In this document: positions 8,638 through 18,396 of the stretch, piece by piece
Numbering within the stretch: the stretch's first letter is position 1
Layout of the letters: the number at the start of each line of letters is the position of its first letter
Origin: Ignavibacteria bacterium
Lineage (GTDB): Bacteria > Bacteroidota > Ignavibacteria > Ignavibacteriales > Ignavibacteriaceae
Length of the DNA: 64,000 nucleotides
Direction: 5' to 3'
Assembly (NCBI GenBank): GCA_030684555.1
Contig: JAUXVN010000020.1
Span: forward strand, 1-64,000
Made by a program: the position numbers and the translations under genes
Notes under the pieces: model-generated
Told to the model about the DNA's origin: nothing
The model's input: only the letters and a program-made list of their open reading frames with translations
Databases searched by the model: none

Positions 8638-9789
8638 TCACAAACCAAATTTCTTGAAAAAGTTCTTTCCATCAGTTGAGCCGGAAGCTTTTATGTTCGG
8701 CATTTCTGCAAGTTGTTTTAATAAATCTTTTTCTTTGGAATTTACTTTATTTGGAACAATAATATTCACCCGAACCAATTCATCACCGGCACCGTGAGAA
8801 TTTAAATGTTGAATTCCTTTTTCCCTCATCCGAAGAAGTTTGCCGAGTTGAGTTCCTGCTTCTATTTTTAACCGTGCTTTTCCGGTTAAAGTTGGGACTT
8901 CAACTTCAACTCCTATAACAATATCAGGATAACTAATATAAAGATCATAAAGGATATCATCACCTTCACGAACGAAATATTCATGCGACTGCTCCTGAAA
9001 GATTACAATGATATCGCCCGATTGTCCACCTCGCAAACCCTGGTTTCCTTCACCGCGCAAAGTCATGTAACTCCCTTCCGAAACACCGGCAGGAACATTT
9101 ATTCGAATGGTTGTTTCTTCATTAAGCCTTCCATCTCCTTTACATTTTTTGCATGGCTTTTCGACAACTTGCCCTTCACCATTACAATTAGAACATGGTT
9201 GAATATTAACAAATTGACCAAAGACTGACCTGGAAACTGATCGAACTTCACCGGCACCGTTACAGACATTACAAGTCTTTAATGAACTACCGCTCTCAGC
9301 TCCATTTCCTGAACAATCCGGACATTTAACAAACTTCTTAATTTTAATTTTTTTAGTTGTTCCGGTAGCTATTTCTTCTAAAGTAAGTTTAAGATTAACT
9401 CGAAGATCAGAGCCGGGTGTTCCGCGCTGTCTTCCTCTTCCTCGCGAACGCTGTCCTCCTGCCGATCCAAAGAAATCATCAAAAATGGATGAGCCGCCAA
9501 AGATGTCAGAAAAATGCGAAAAAATATCGTTGATATTTGAAAATCCATGGAAATCTTGTCCGCCTCTTAACCCGCTGTGTCCGTATCGATCATACTTAGC
9601 ACGTTTGTCATCATCACCTAAAACTTCGTATGCTTCTGTAGCTTCTTTAAATTTATCCTCAGCTTCTTTATTATCCGGATTACGATCCGGATGAAACTGC
9701 ATGGCTATCTTTCTATAGTTCTTTTTAATTTCATCTTTGGATGCATTTTTTTCTATACCAAGTATCTCATAATAATCACGTTTTTCCAT
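8638..9789 (-). CDS. dnaJ: chaperone protein DnaJ
   Basis: A complete 383-residue type I Hsp40. The J domain (about 1-70) has the HPD motif in [11 protein letters not shown] Gly/Phe-rich linker (about 75-130) follows. Then come four zinc-binding CxxCxGxG repeats ([32 protein letters not shown]) and the C-terminal substrate-binding domains. It stimulates DnaK ATPase and delivers unfolded clients. The start codon lies 2 bases after the grpE stop. dnaK itself is not in this window. Co-transcription with hrcA and grpE predicts heat-shock control through HrcA. Confidence 0.97.
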   Translation of the reverse strand: MEKRDYYEILGIEKNASKDEIKKNYRKIAMQFHPDRNPDNKEAEDKFKEATEAYEVLGDDDKRAKYDRYGHSGLRGGQDFHGFSNINDIFSHFSDIFGGSSIFDDFFGSAGGQRSRGRGRQRGTPGSDLRVNLKLTLEEIATGTTKKIKIKKFVKCPDCSGNGAESGSSLKTCNVCNGAGEVRSVSRSVFGQFVNIQPCSNCNGEGQVVEKPCKKCKGDGRLNEETTIRINVPAGVSEGSYMTLRGEGNQGLRGGQSGDIIVIFQEQSHEYFVREGDDILYDLYISYPDIVIGVEVEVPTLTGKARLKIEAGTQLGKLLRMREKGIQHLNSHGAGDELVRVNIIVPNKVNSKEKDLLKQLAEMPNIKASGSTDGKNFFKKFGL

Positions 9790-9791
9790 TT

Positions 9792-10454
9792 CTATTCGTT
9801 TCCTTCAATATTTTTTTCTGACTGCTCTTCATTCTGCACAACACCTGAGTCATCACTAACTATTACTTTTGAATGTCTTATCACTTTATCTTTATAGATA
9901 TAACCGGTTTCGATTTCATCCAATACAGTGTGCGGACTCACTCCCTCGGCAGGTCTCTGTAGCATTGCTTCATGATAATGGACATCAAAAGGAAAACCAA
10001 CAGCATCAATTTTTTTAACGCCTTGATCTTCCAATAATTTCATGAATTTTTCATAAATCATTTTAACACCATTTACCAAAGTATTTACATCTTTAGCATC
10101 GGCGGAGTGTATAATTGATCTTTCAAAATCATCAATTACAGGAAGCATTTTAATGATAAAACTTTCTGCTGCATACTTGAATAAGTTTAACTGATCGTTT
10201 TCAGTTCGTCTTTTGTAATTGTCGAATTCAGCTATTTTCCTTATTAACCTATCCTTATGGTCGGCTAATTCATTTTCCAATTCAGTGATCTTTTTTTTCG
10301 AATTTAACATTTCATCACTTTCGTTCAATATTTCATTGTTAGGATTTTCAGTATTTAATTTTTCTTCATTTATTTCTTGGTTAGAAGCATTTGATTCTTC
10401 TTGATTATTTTCTAAAGTATTTTCCTCATTTAGTTCATTCAATTTTTCTTCCAT
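9792..10454 (-). CDS. grpE: nucleotide exchange factor GrpE
   Basis: A 220-residue GrpE. The first ~65 residues are a low-complexity Glu/Asn-rich tail. A long coiled coil follows (about 50-110, [20 protein letters not shown] onward) and then the beta-wing domain ending near VIVSDDSG. The family core [11 protein letters not shown] and [10 protein letters not shown] is present. GrpE dimers release ADP from DnaK. The gene lies 9 bases after hrcA and 2 bases before dnaJ. The long acidic N-terminal tail exceeds that of E. coli GrpE but is common in the family. Confidence 0.95.
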   Translation of the reverse strand: MEEKLNELNEENTLENNQEESNASNQEINEEKLNTENPNNEILNESDEMLNSKKKITELENELADHKDRLIRKIAEFDNYKRRTENDQLNLFKYAAESFIIKMLPVIDDFERSIIHSADAKDVNTLVNGVKMIYEKFMKLLEDQGVKKIDAVGFPFDVHYHEAMLQRPAEGVSPHTVLDEIETGYIYKDKVIRHSKVIVSDDSGVVQNEEQSEKNIEGNE

Positions 10455-10463
10455 TAATTCCTC

Positions 10464-11507
10464 CTATGTTTTTGTCAAAAAATCCGATAACATTTTTGAA
10501 ATGTAATCTACTATTGCAACAATCTTAGAATATTCCATCCGTTTTGGACCAACAACACCAAGTGTTCCGACCAAATCACCAATTTTATACTCTTTAGTAA
10601 CTAAACTATACTCATCCAATTTATCTAATTGATTTTCACTGCCAATTGTAATAAAGACGTTCTGATTTGAGGACTCATTTTTCTTTTCGAAGAAATGAAT
10701 TATTATATCCTTTTCTTCCATTAGTTCTACAATCCCCTGCATTCTTTCATGACTTTCAAACTCAGGCTGCTTCATTAAGTTTTTTGCACCGGTGATTAAA
10801 ACCTTACTTTCAGATTTAATATCCTTAAATATTTTATCTGCTGAATCAATAAATAGAGTCAACATCGGTTTATCATCAATAGGAATATCTTTTAACCTTT
10901 CCCTAACGGTTGACCTAATCTCGGAGAGCTTTAAGCCTGCTAATCTTTCATTTAAAATCTGTTGTATTTGGAGTAATTGATTTTCAGAAATTGAGTAAGA
11001 AAGTTCAAGAGTAATTGTTTTTACCAATCCAGAACGAATACTTAATACTGCCATCATTCTGTTTGAAGTTAGAATAATAAGTTGAATTTTTTCAAGTATT
11101 CCGCTATCAAAACTTGGATACAAAACGCAGGCTAATTGATTTGTTATACTGCTTAATAGTCTGGCGGTAATATTCAATAAATCGTCTGAGTCATTAAAAT
11201 TTGTTTCAAGCTGTCGATTAATCTGATGTTTTTCCGTTTGCGAAAGCTTTTGAATATCCATAAGTGCATCAACATACATACGATAACCTTTATCAGTCGG
11301 AATTCTTCCCGCTGATGTATGCGGATGGTTGATGAAGCCGGAATCCTCCAAATCAGACATGATATTTCTCACTGTCGCAGGAGAAATTCCCATATCATAC
11401 TTCTTGGTTAAAATTCTTGAACCAACAGGTGAAGCAGTTAAAACAAACTGCTGCACAATATACCTTAAAACGTTTTTTTCTCTTTCGTTTAGCTCTTCGT
11501 TTATCAT
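10464..11507 (-). CDS. hrcA: heat-inducible transcriptional repressor HrcA
   Basis: A 347-residue HrcA, counted from the ATG at 11507 (MINEELNEREKNVLRYIVQQ). The frame stays open 15 codons further to an ATG at 11552, but that extension does not match the family. The N-terminal winged helix includes VGSRILTKKYDMGISPATVRN and LEDSGFINHPHTSAGRIPTDKGYR, the most conserved HrcA segment. The C-terminal region carries the GLVGTLGVVGPKRM-like family signature. HrcA dimers bind CIRCE operators and repress chaperone operons. A CIRCE-like half site lies about 150 bases upstream, which suggests autoregulation. First gene of the long minus-strand run. Confidence 0.95.
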   Translation of the reverse strand: MINEELNEREKNVLRYIVQQFVLTASPVGSRILTKKYDMGISPATVRNIMSDLEDSGFINHPHTSAGRIPTDKGYRMYVDALMDIQKLSQTEKHQINRQLETNFNDSDDLLNITARLLSSITNQLACVLYPSFDSGILEKIQLIILTSNRMMAVLSIRSGLVKTITLELSYSISENQLLQIQQILNERLAGLKLSEIRSTVRERLKDIPIDDKPMLTLFIDSADKIFKDIKSESKVLITGAKNLMKQPEFESHERMQGIVELMEEKDIIIHFFEKKNESSNQNVFITIGSENQLDKLDEYSLVTKEYKIGDLVGTLGVVGPKRMEYSKIVAIVDYISKMLSDFLTKT

Positions 11508-11635
11508 ATAGTTTAGATTAAAATGCTTGCAAATATACAAAATTATATACAAACAGCATGAATTTGAAGAAAATCAAAATCGAGTTAAGTAACTTCAAAT
11601 TAACAAGTTGCAGAATAAATAATTCCTAATCTGAG

Positions 11636-11662
11636 GCATCAATTAGATGATGGGAGTGCTAA
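11636..11662. promoter_or_regulatory. possible degenerate CIRCE operator
   Basis: GAGTGCTAA at 11654-11662 is an exact copy of the right arm of the CIRCE consensus (TTAGCACTC-N9-GAGTGCTAA). The left arm is poorly conserved: at the standard 9-base spacing, 11636-11644 reads GCATCAATT. It lies in the divergent hrcA/purM gap, 147 bases before the hrcA ATG. One intact arm could still be a weak operator, or chance. Confidence 0.35.
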
Positions 11663-11767
11663 AATGGTTCAATCTAACCGAGTTTTAGTTTTGTTTAATT
11701 ATTCCTAAAATGATAACTTTAGTCGGGATATTATTATTTTCTCAAAATCTTGCAATGGACGACGAAA

Positions 11768-12763
11768 TTGACAAATACTTATAAAAACGCTGGTGTAAAT
11801 ATTCAGGCGGGCGATGAAACTGTTCAACGCATAAAGGGTTATGCAAAATCTACTTTCAACAAAAGTGTGCTATCAGAAATCGGTATGTTTGGTGGTTTTT
11901 ATGAAATTGATTTAACTAAATACCGAAAACCGGTTTTAGTTTCCAGTGTAGATGGTGTCGGGACTAAATTGAAAATTGCAATTGAACTTGATAAACATGA
12001 AACAATCGGGCAAGATTTAGTTAATCATTGTGTAAACGATATTGCTGTGTGCGGAGCTGAACCACTTTACTTTCTTGATTATCTCGCATTCGGAAAGCTA
12101 ATCCCAACTAAAGCTGAAAGTATTATTAAAGGATTTTCAATTGCATGTAAAAAAAATGGATGTGCATTAATAGGTGGCGAGACTGCCGAAATGCCAGGCT
12201 TATACGATGAAAATGATTATGACCTCTCCGGAACAATTGTCGGGATAGTTGAAAAGGATGAAATAATTAACGGCAGTAGAATTTGTAGCGGTGATCTGCT
12301 AATAGGTTTTGCCTCAAACGGACTGCATACCAACGGTTATTCACTTGCCCGTCATGTTCTTCAACAAAAATTTTCGTTCAAAGATTATTTACCGATAATT
12401 AATAATGTTTTGGGAGATGAACTACTAAAAGTTCATAAATCATATCTCCCATTAATAAAGCAACTGAAACAAACGAAAAAAATAAAGGGAATCTCTCACA
12501 TTACTGGTGGCGGAATAATTGGGAACACAAAAAGAATTATTCCAACTGGACTTTCTTTAAGTATTGATTGGGATAAGTGGGAACTCCCGACAATTTTCCA
12601 ATTAATTAAAGAAACCGGAAATATTGATGACGAGGAGATGAGGCAAGTTTTTAATTGTGGAATCGGATTGATTGCAGTTGTCGCAAAGACTGATCTCAAT
12701 GTAGTTCTCGAAGCAGCTTCAGTATTGAATGAAAATGGAATTGTGTTAGGTAAAGTCGAATGA
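11768..12763 (+). CDS. purM: phosphoribosylformylglycinamidine cyclo-ligase (AIR synthase)
   Basis: PurM makes aminoimidazole ribonucleotide from FGAM with ATP, the fifth step of purine synthesis. The protein starts TNTYKNAGVNIQAGDETVQRIK and has SSVDGVGTKLKIA, NDIAVCGAEPLYFLDY, GGETAEMPGLY and GLHTNGYSLAR, all PurM signatures. ThrHis-rich GISHITGGGIIGN marks the second half. At about 331 residues it is normal length. There is no in-frame ATG near the N-terminus. The start is TTG at 11768, which gives the family-like MTNTYKNAGV, or TTG at 11750. Divergent from hrcA. No other pur gene is adjacent. Confidence 0.92.
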   Translation: MTNTYKNAGVNIQAGDETVQRIKGYAKSTFNKSVLSEIGMFGGFYEIDLTKYRKPVLVSSVDGVGTKLKIAIELDKHETIGQDLVNHCVNDIAVCGAEPLYFLDYLAFGKLIPTKAESIIKGFSIACKKNGCALIGGETAEMPGLYDENDYDLSGTIVGIVEKDEIINGSRICSGDLLIGFASNGLHTNGYSLARHVLQQKFSFKDYLPIINNVLGDELLKVHKSYLPLIKQLKQTKKIKGISHITGGGIIGNTKRIIPTGLSLSIDWDKWELPTIFQLIKETGNIDDEEMRQVFNCGIGLIAVVAKTDLNVVLEAASVLNENGIVLGKVE

Positions 12764-12881
12764 ATTCAATCTACACAAACCACAATTATTTGAATATATT
12801 TAATAATGACTCAGTGTGGATCCTGTCTTCGACCGATTTAGTTTTATGTGATTCAGTAAACTCTTTTAATTAGAAACTCAT

Positions 12882-14240
12882 ATGTTTATAGATACTCACT
12901 CTCATCTTTTTTATCCCAATTTTAATGGTGAATTGGATGAGGTTATACAAAGTGCAGCGAAGGTTGGAGTAGAAAAAATTATCGTTCCTGCAACGGATTT
13001 GGCAAGTTGTGCACAAGTAATTCAACTTGTCGAAAAATATCCCCAAGTTTACGGAACTGTAGGAATTCATCCACATGATTCGAGAGAGTGGAATGATGCA
13101 ATTATAGGAGAACTCGAAAATCTCACTAAACATCCTAAAATTGTTGCGATTGGAGAAATAGGTTTAGACTATTATTATGACTTTTCTCCTAAAGAAAAAC
13201 AGATGGAAGCGTTACATGCTCAAATTAAATTAGCTTTAAAGTTGGATTTACCGGTAGTTATTCATAATCGTGATGCTGATGAAGATATTCTATCGATAAT
13301 GAATCAATATTCAAAACAAGGCTTGCGTGGACAATTGCACTGTTTTAACTCATCCATTAAACATGCCCTTGAATTTATAAAAATGGGATTTTTTATTTCA
13401 TTCACCGGAAATATAACTTTTAAAAAAGCCGACCATCTTCGTGAAGTTGCCGCATCGGTTTCTTTAGAACATTTATTACTTGAAACTGATTCACCTTTTA
13501 TGACACCCGTCCCCTTCCGCGGTAAACGAAACGATCCTTCTAACATTCCGTTGATAGCTCAAATGCTGAGCGAGCTTCATAATGTATCTGTTGAAGACAT
13601 CGCACGAATCACGAGCTACAATGTTTTTAAATTATTCGGTATCGGAAGTAAACCTAAAACTTCGTTTACTTATCAAATCGGAAATTCATTATACATAAAT
13701 GTAACAAATCGATGTAACGCAGATTGTTTCTTTTGCGATCATAAAGGTGATGCTGTAATTAGTGGTTATAATCTAAAGATGTCTAAGAATGAGGAACCTA
13801 ATGCCGGGCTTTATATAAATGAAATTGGAGATCCCTTAAAGTATAAAGAAATTGTATTTTGCGGTTACGGCGAACCTACAATACGATGGGATGTTGTTAA
13901 AGAAATTGCAGTGTATGTGAAGAATAATGGTGGAAGAACAAGACTTAATACAAATGGACATGGTTCCTTCATTAATAAAAGGAACATCACTCCGGAAATG
14001 AAAGATTTAATTGATACAGTTTCGATAAGTCTTAATGCAGTTAATAAGGAACGATACGCCGAGATTATGAAAGTTCAACCGGAATTATTTAATGAGATGT
14101 TAAACTTTGCAGTCGAATCAAGAAAATATGCAAATAACGTTATTCTATCTATTGTTGATATTGAAGAAGACAAATTAGAAGACGCAAAAAAATTAGTTAC
14201 AGAACTTGGTCTTGAGTTTAGAGCCCGTCATTATTTTTAG
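12882..14240 (+). CDS. fused TatD-family metal-dependent hydrolase and radical SAM domain
   Basis: Residues 1 to about 255 are a TatD nuclease: the metal ligands are in DTHSH (H6, H8), the GEIGLDYYYD glutamate, VIHNRD, LHCFNSS and the aspartate in LLETDSPFM. Residues about 265-452 form a radical SAM domain. Its CxxxCxxC cluster is in NRCNADCFFC, followed by FCGYGEPT and RLNTNGHG (SAM and Gly-rich motifs) and DTVSISLNA. In other bacteria this radical SAM family is encoded as a separate gene beside tatD; here one frame runs through both with no stop. TatD enzymes act as 3'-5' exonucleases or deacylases. The radical SAM substrate is not known. Spacing to dacB is 13 bases. Confidence 0.88.
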   Translation: MFIDTHSHLFYPNFNGELDEVIQSAAKVGVEKIIVPATDLASCAQVIQLVEKYPQVYGTVGIHPHDSREWNDAIIGELENLTKHPKIVAIGEIGLDYYYDFSPKEKQMEALHAQIKLALKLDLPVVIHNRDADEDILSIMNQYSKQGLRGQLHCFNSSIKHALEFIKMGFFISFTGNITFKKADHLREVAASVSLEHLLLETDSPFMTPVPFRGKRNDPSNIPLIAQMLSELHNVSVEDIARITSYNVFKLFGIGSKPKTSFTYQIGNSLYINVTNRCNADCFFCDHKGDAVISGYNLKMSKNEEPNAGLYINEIGDPLKYKEIVFCGYGEPTIRWDVVKEIAVYVKNNGGRTRLNTNGHGSFINKRNITPEMKDLIDTVSISLNAVNKERYAEIMKVQPELFNEMLNFAVESRKYANNVILSIVDIEEDKLEDAKKLVTELGLEFRARHYF

Positions 14241-14253
14241 ATAAAGGGAAAAA

Positions 14254-15672
14254 ATGAAATCTTTACATACTTTATTGCTGATTATCATCTTTACTTTTTC
14301 AACTTTTGCACAAAAAAAGTTAATTAAATCAATTGATTCATTACTAACCGGATCGTTTTTTGACACCACTTTAGTCTCGGTTGATATTTATAATCTTACA
14401 ACGAAAAAATCTCTCTATCAGAAAAATCAAAAACTGTTGATGCACCCTGCTTCAAATATGAAAATATATACTTCAGCAGCCGGACTTTTATATCTTGGTG
14501 AAGACTACGAATTCACAACATCTTTGTACACAAATGGAATGATTTTAAATGGTGAGTTGCTCGGTAATATTTTTATTAAAGGAGGATTCGACCCGGATTT
14601 TGTTTCGGAAAACTTTCAATATATAATAAAAGTTTTGAAAGAAATCGGAATTAATAAAATTAACGGTAATATTTTAGTTGATATCGAACGTAAAGATTCA
14701 CTTTATTGGGGAAATGGCTGGATGTGGGATGATGATCCTTCAACCGATTTTCCATATATGAGTTCACTAAATGTTAATGATAACGCAATAACAGTAATAG
14801 TAAAACCGGGTTCACTTTCAGAAAGTGCAATAGTTGAAACTATTCCTTCCACTTCTTTTGTATCAATAAATAATCAAGCTGTAACCACATCAGGTTCGAC
14901 AAAAGATTTAATTATAACACGCGATTTTATAAATAGAAGTAATGAGATAATTATCAAAGGAGAAATTAGTGCGGGTTCTAACAGAATTATTGAAAGAATT
15001 AATCTCATCCACCCTGAAGAATATTTTTTGGTTTTGTTAAAAGAAGAACTTGCAAGAAATGAGATACCAGTAACCGGTGAACTTGGATTAGCTACTTTTG
15101 ATTATGAGCAATTACAACCATTGATGTCCATTAAAAGACCATTTAAAGATGTTATTATTAATCTGAATAAAATGAGTGATAACCTAAGTGCCGAGATGAC
15201 GATATTAGCATTGTCCGAAAAATATCTCGAACTTCCCGCATCAACTTTTAAAGGGTTGAAATACGTTGACAGCTTAATAATAAATGCCGGATTCAAACCG
15301 GGTAATTATCGTATTGTTGATGCCTCCGGAATATCTCACTATAATCTCGTAAGTGCTGAACTTACGCTCGGAATCTTGAAATTATTTTACTATAAATACC
15401 CATCTTTGAAGCGGACTTTGGAAAATTCTTTTTCATTTGCAGGGATTGACGGAACATTAAGGAATCGCATGAAAAATGGTCCGGCTCAAAATAAAGTTAA
15501 AGCTAAAACCGGGACTGTGAGCGGAGTTAGTGCTTTGAGTGGTTATGCATATGCAGTTAATGGAGATGTTTTTGCATTTTCAATTTTTGTACAAAATCAC
15601 TTTAGAAAAAGTCAAAGAGTTCTTGAAATTCAAAATAAAATTTGTGAGATGTTGGCAGCATATAATGGATAA
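14254..15672 (+). CDS. dacB: D-alanyl-D-alanine carboxypeptidase/endopeptidase (PBP4 type)
   Basis: A 472-residue serine peptidase of family S13. A signal peptide (about 1-19, ending TFSTFAQ) exports it. The active-site motifs are SNMK (S67-K70, SxxK), SDN in NKMSDNLSAEM (about residue 309) and KTG in VKAKTGTVSG (about 417). The large insertion between the first and second motifs is typical of PBP4. It trims stem peptides and cleaves cross-links in periplasmic peptidoglycan. It follows the TatD-radical SAM gene by 13 bases and precedes a lipoprotein peptidase, on the same strand as the menaquinone genes. No functional link to those is apparent. Confidence 0.93.
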   Translation: MKSLHTLLLIIIFTFSTFAQKKLIKSIDSLLTGSFFDTTLVSVDIYNLTTKKSLYQKNQKLLMHPASNMKIYTSAAGLLYLGEDYEFTTSLYTNGMILNGELLGNIFIKGGFDPDFVSENFQYIIKVLKEIGINKINGNILVDIERKDSLYWGNGWMWDDDPSTDFPYMSSLNVNDNAITVIVKPGSLSESAIVETIPSTSFVSINNQAVTTSGSTKDLIITRDFINRSNEIIIKGEISAGSNRIIERINLIHPEEYFLVLLKEELARNEIPVTGELGLATFDYEQLQPLMSIKRPFKDVIINLNKMSDNLSAEMTILALSEKYLELPASTFKGLKYVDSLIINAGFKPGNYRIVDASGISHYNLVSAELTLGILKLFYYKYPSLKRTLENSFSFAGIDGTLRNRMKNGPAQNKVKAKTGTVSGVSALSGYAYAVNGDVFAFSIFVQNHFRKSQRVLEIQNKICEMLAAYNG

Positions 15673-15700
15673 ATTAATGTTAGTAGTTACTATAGAATTT

Positions 15701-15705
15701 GGGAG
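15701..15705 (+). promoter_or_regulatory. ribosome binding site deciding a TTG start
   Basis: GGGAG stands 8 bases before TTG at 15714. This supports that codon over the in-frame TTG at 15699, which would begin 2 bases before the site. Confidence 0.6.
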
Positions 15706-15713
15706 TCATTGAG

Positions 15714-16712
15714 TTGAAAAAAATATTTCTAATTATTACAGCTTCCCTACTTTTTTATTCATGTGAGCAAAAACAGACTATTCAAGAATATCAGCCTCCG
15801 TATAAAGTTGTTGAAGGAAACGTAATCCCTCAATTTGATGGAAATTTTGCTTATGAAATGATTAAAAAACAAGTCGATTTCGGTCCAAGAAATCCGGGAT
15901 CTATTGGTCATTCGCTAGCAAAAAAATTTTTAGTAGATGAGCTAAACAAATATACAGGACAAGTGATTGAACAGTCATTTGAGTATCCGGGTTATAATGA
16001 AAAACTTTCGTTAACAAATATCATTGGTAGAATAAATCCTACTAATAAAAATCGCATTTTCTTTTGTGCACATTGGGATTCACGTCCCAGAGCTGAAAAA
16101 GATAAAAACGAAACGAATCGCACTAAACCCATACCGGGAGCAAATGATGGAGCCAGCGGCGTTGGTATTTTAATAGAACTAGCAAAAATCATTAAAGAAA
16201 ATAAAATTGATTATGGAGTTGATATAATTTTCTTTGACGGTGAAGATTATGGTGAAGAACATGATTTGAATAATTATTGCCTTGGAGCAAAATATTTTGC
16301 TGTTAACAAGATTGAAAACTTCAACCCTCATTTTGGAATACTATTAGACCTTGTTGGCGATATTGAAGCGAAGTTTTATAAAGAAGGAACTTCATTGCAA
16401 TATGCACGTGAGATTGTTGATCTTGTATGGAATTTGGCTGAAAAAAATAATGCCTCCAGATTTTCTGTATTTGAATCAAGCCCTGTGTATGATGACCATA
16501 TACCATTGAATCAAGCCGGAATAAAAACGATAAATATTATTGATTCTGATCTGATTGGTGCAGATACAGGAAATGAACGGAGAAATTATTGGCATACTCA
16601 AAATGATGATATGAGAAATATTGGTGTGGAGACTCTATCAGAAGTTGGTGCTGTTTTAACTAAACTGGTCTACTCGCTACAGTTTCGAAATGATACATCA
16701 AATTCAAAATGA
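15714..16712 (+). CDS. M28 family peptidase / glutaminyl cyclase-like lipoprotein
   Basis: From TTG at 15714 the protein begins MKKIFLIITASLLFYSCEQ, a Bacteroidetes-style lipoprotein signal with Cys at position 17. The catalytic domain shows the M28 zinc ligands in order: FCAHWDSRP (His, Asp nearby), GANDGASGVG (Asp), FFDGEDYGEE (Glu), LVGDIEAK (Asp) and VYDDHIPL (His). The arrangement, especially DFGPRNPGS near the start and DGEDYG, is closest to glutaminyl-peptide cyclotransferase-like members. It could therefore form N-terminal pyroglutamate or act as an aminopeptidase; the sequence alone does not decide. The stop overlaps the menH ATG (ATGA), so it is translationally coupled to the menaquinone genes. 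Confidence 0.85.
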   Translation: MKKIFLIITASLLFYSCEQKQTIQEYQPPYKVVEGNVIPQFDGNFAYEMIKKQVDFGPRNPGSIGHSLAKKFLVDELNKYTGQVIEQSFEYPGYNEKLSLTNIIGRINPTNKNRIFFCAHWDSRPRAEKDKNETNRTKPIPGANDGASGVGILIELAKIIKENKIDYGVDIIFFDGEDYGEEHDLNNYCLGAKYFAVNKIENFNPHFGILLDLVGDIEAKFYKEGTSLQYAREIVDLVWNLAEKNNASRFSVFESSPVYDDHIPLNQAGIKTINIIDSDLIGADTGNERRNYWHTQNDDMRNIGVETLSEVGAVLTKLVYSLQFRNDTSNSK

Positions 16713-17530
16713 TTTTTAATTTTCAAAAATATAATTATTTTTTTGAGACAAGTGGTTATCTAAATAATTCAAAACCGGTCTTAATGTTTCTGCACGGTTT
16801 TGCAAGCGATTCACGCGATTGGAACGAAGTTATTCATCTTCTGCCTGATACTTTTCACTGGATTACAATTGATCTACCGGGTTTTGGAAAAAGCAATATC
16901 CCAGCCGATACCAAATTTTACTCAAGTGAATTTATGGTTGAGTTATTGAATGAATTTACAAACTACTTAAATGTAGAAAAAATAAATCTTGTTGGTTATT
17001 CAATGGGGGGAAGATTAGCACTTTCTTATGTTAAAAAAAACGGACATAAGTTATCTTCTCTGATTTTGGAAAGCACATCGCCGGGATTAAAAACTGAAAA
17101 TGAAAGACGTTTAAGAATTGCTTCAGATGCTGCTCTGGCTGAATATATTAAAAGTCATACTTTACAAGATTTCATAAACTACTGGAAAAGTTTACCACTT
17201 TTTAATTCTCAAAAAAAACTCACCGATGAGGAGAATAAACTAATTTTTAAACGAATGCTCGAACTTAATAAAAATGGGTTGATCGGGTCATTGAGTGGAT
17301 TTGGAGCAGGTACAATGTCGTCATTATGGAATTCTTTAGATGAAATAACTGTTCCGACTTTATTAATCTCCGGTCAACTTGATGAAAAATATTTGGGTAT
17401 TAATTCAGAAATGTCCGAACTTATACCAAATTCTGAATGGGTAATTTTAGAAGATGCAGGTCATAACACACATCTGGAAAAACCGGAAGAATTCGTAAAT
17501 TTACTTTGTTCATTTGTACAAAAACATTAA
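16709..17530 (+). CDS. menH: alpha/beta hydrolase, probable SHCHC synthase MenH
   Basis: A 273-residue alpha/beta hydrolase. The oxyanion region is FLHGFASDSRDWNEV, the nucleophile elbow GYSMGG, an acid follows LISGQLDEKY, and the His is in EDAGHNTHLEKP. MenH removes pyruvate from SEPHCHC to give SHCHC in menaquinone synthesis, and its family carries the HGFLGS-like and GYSMGGR motifs seen here. Family membership alone would not prove this role, but it directly precedes menB-menA-menE. It overlaps the upstream peptidase by 4 bases. Confidence 0.83.
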   Translation: MIFNFQKYNYFFETSGYLNNSKPVLMFLHGFASDSRDWNEVIHLLPDTFHWITIDLPGFGKSNIPADTKFYSSEFMVELLNEFTNYLNVEKINLVGYSMGGRLALSYVKKNGHKLSSLILESTSPGLKTENERRLRIASDAALAEYIKSHTLQDFINYWKSLPLFNSQKKLTDEENKLIFKRMLELNKNGLIGSLSGFGAGTMSSLWNSLDEITVPTLLISGQLDEKYLGINSEMSELIPNSEWVILEDAGHNTHLEKPEEFVNLLCSFVQKH

Positions 17531-17557
17531 ACAAAAACTAAACTTTAAGAGGATAGA

Positions 17558-18391
17558 ATGTCTTTCAATTGGAAAGAAGCAAAAAAATATTCTGACATCA
17601 TATATGAAAAAATGGATGGGATCGCAAAAATTACAATAAATCGTCCTGAAGTTAGAAATGCATTTAGACCCGAAACAGTAATTCAAATGTACGATGCTTT
17701 TATTGATGCCCGGGAAGACCAATCAATTGGAGTTATTTTGCTAACCGGAAAAGGTCCCACTGAAGATGGTAAGTATGCCTTTTGTTCAGGAGGTGACCAA
17801 AGAATCAGAGGAGATCAAGGTTATATTGGTGGAGATGGTATTCCACGTTTAAATGTATTAGACCTTCAAAAATTAATTAGAAGCATTCCGAAACCTGTAA
17901 TAGCTTTAGTTGCAGGTTATGCAATCGGCGGAGGACATGTATTACACGTAGTTTGTGATCTCACAATTTCTGCTGACAATGCCATATATGGACAAACCGG
18001 TCCAAAGGTTGGAAGTTTTGATGGAGGATTTGGAGCAAGTTATCTTGCTCGTCTGGTCGGACAAAAAAGAGCACGGGAAATATGGTTTTTATGCCGTCAA
18101 TACAATGCGCAGGAAGCTTATGAAATGGGTTTAGTAAATAAAGTTGTTCCGATTGAACAACTTGAAGAAGAAGGAGTAATCTGGGCAAAAGAAATACTTG
18201 AAAAATCACCACTCTCAATTCGGTTGCTTAAATCTGCATTTAATGCTGAACTCGACGGACAACAGGGCATTCAGGAACTTGCCGGAAATGCAACACTTCT
18301 TTATTATATGACTGAGGAAGCCCAGGAAGGGAAAAAAGCTTATCTCGAAAAAAGGAAACCTGATTTTAGTAAATTTCCAAAACTCCCATAA
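17558..18391 (+). CDS. menB: 1,4-dihydroxy-2-naphthoyl-CoA synthase
   Basis: A 277-residue crotonase-fold enzyme. It has the MenB-specific N-terminus [26 protein letters not shown], the [15 protein letters not shown] oxyanion segment, [19 protein letters not shown] and [18 protein letters not shown]. The C-terminal [18 protein letters not shown] is also diagnostic. MenB closes the second ring of the naphthoquinone from o-succinylbenzoyl-CoA. An AGGA ribosome site precedes ATG. It is 27 bases after menH and 5 bases before menA, in one operon. Confidence 0.97.
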   Translation: MSFNWKEAKKYSDIIYEKMDGIAKITINRPEVRNAFRPETVIQMYDAFIDAREDQSIGVILLTGKGPTEDGKYAFCSGGDQRIRGDQGYIGGDGIPRLNVLDLQKLIRSIPKPVIALVAGYAIGGGHVLHVVCDLTISADNAIYGQTGPKVGSFDGGFGASYLARLVGQKRAREIWFLCRQYNAQEAYEMGLVNKVVPIEQLEEEGVIWAKEILEKSPLSIRLLKSAFNAELDGQQGIQELAGNATLLYYMTEEAQEGKKAYLEKRKPDFSKFPKLP

Positions 18392-18396
18392 TTATT

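Noticed and set aside
11553-11749. Possible small gene or tRNA in the hrcA/purM gap
   Set aside because: No tRNA-like T-loop or cloverleaf and no frame with a plausible start; only the CIRCE-like half site stands out.
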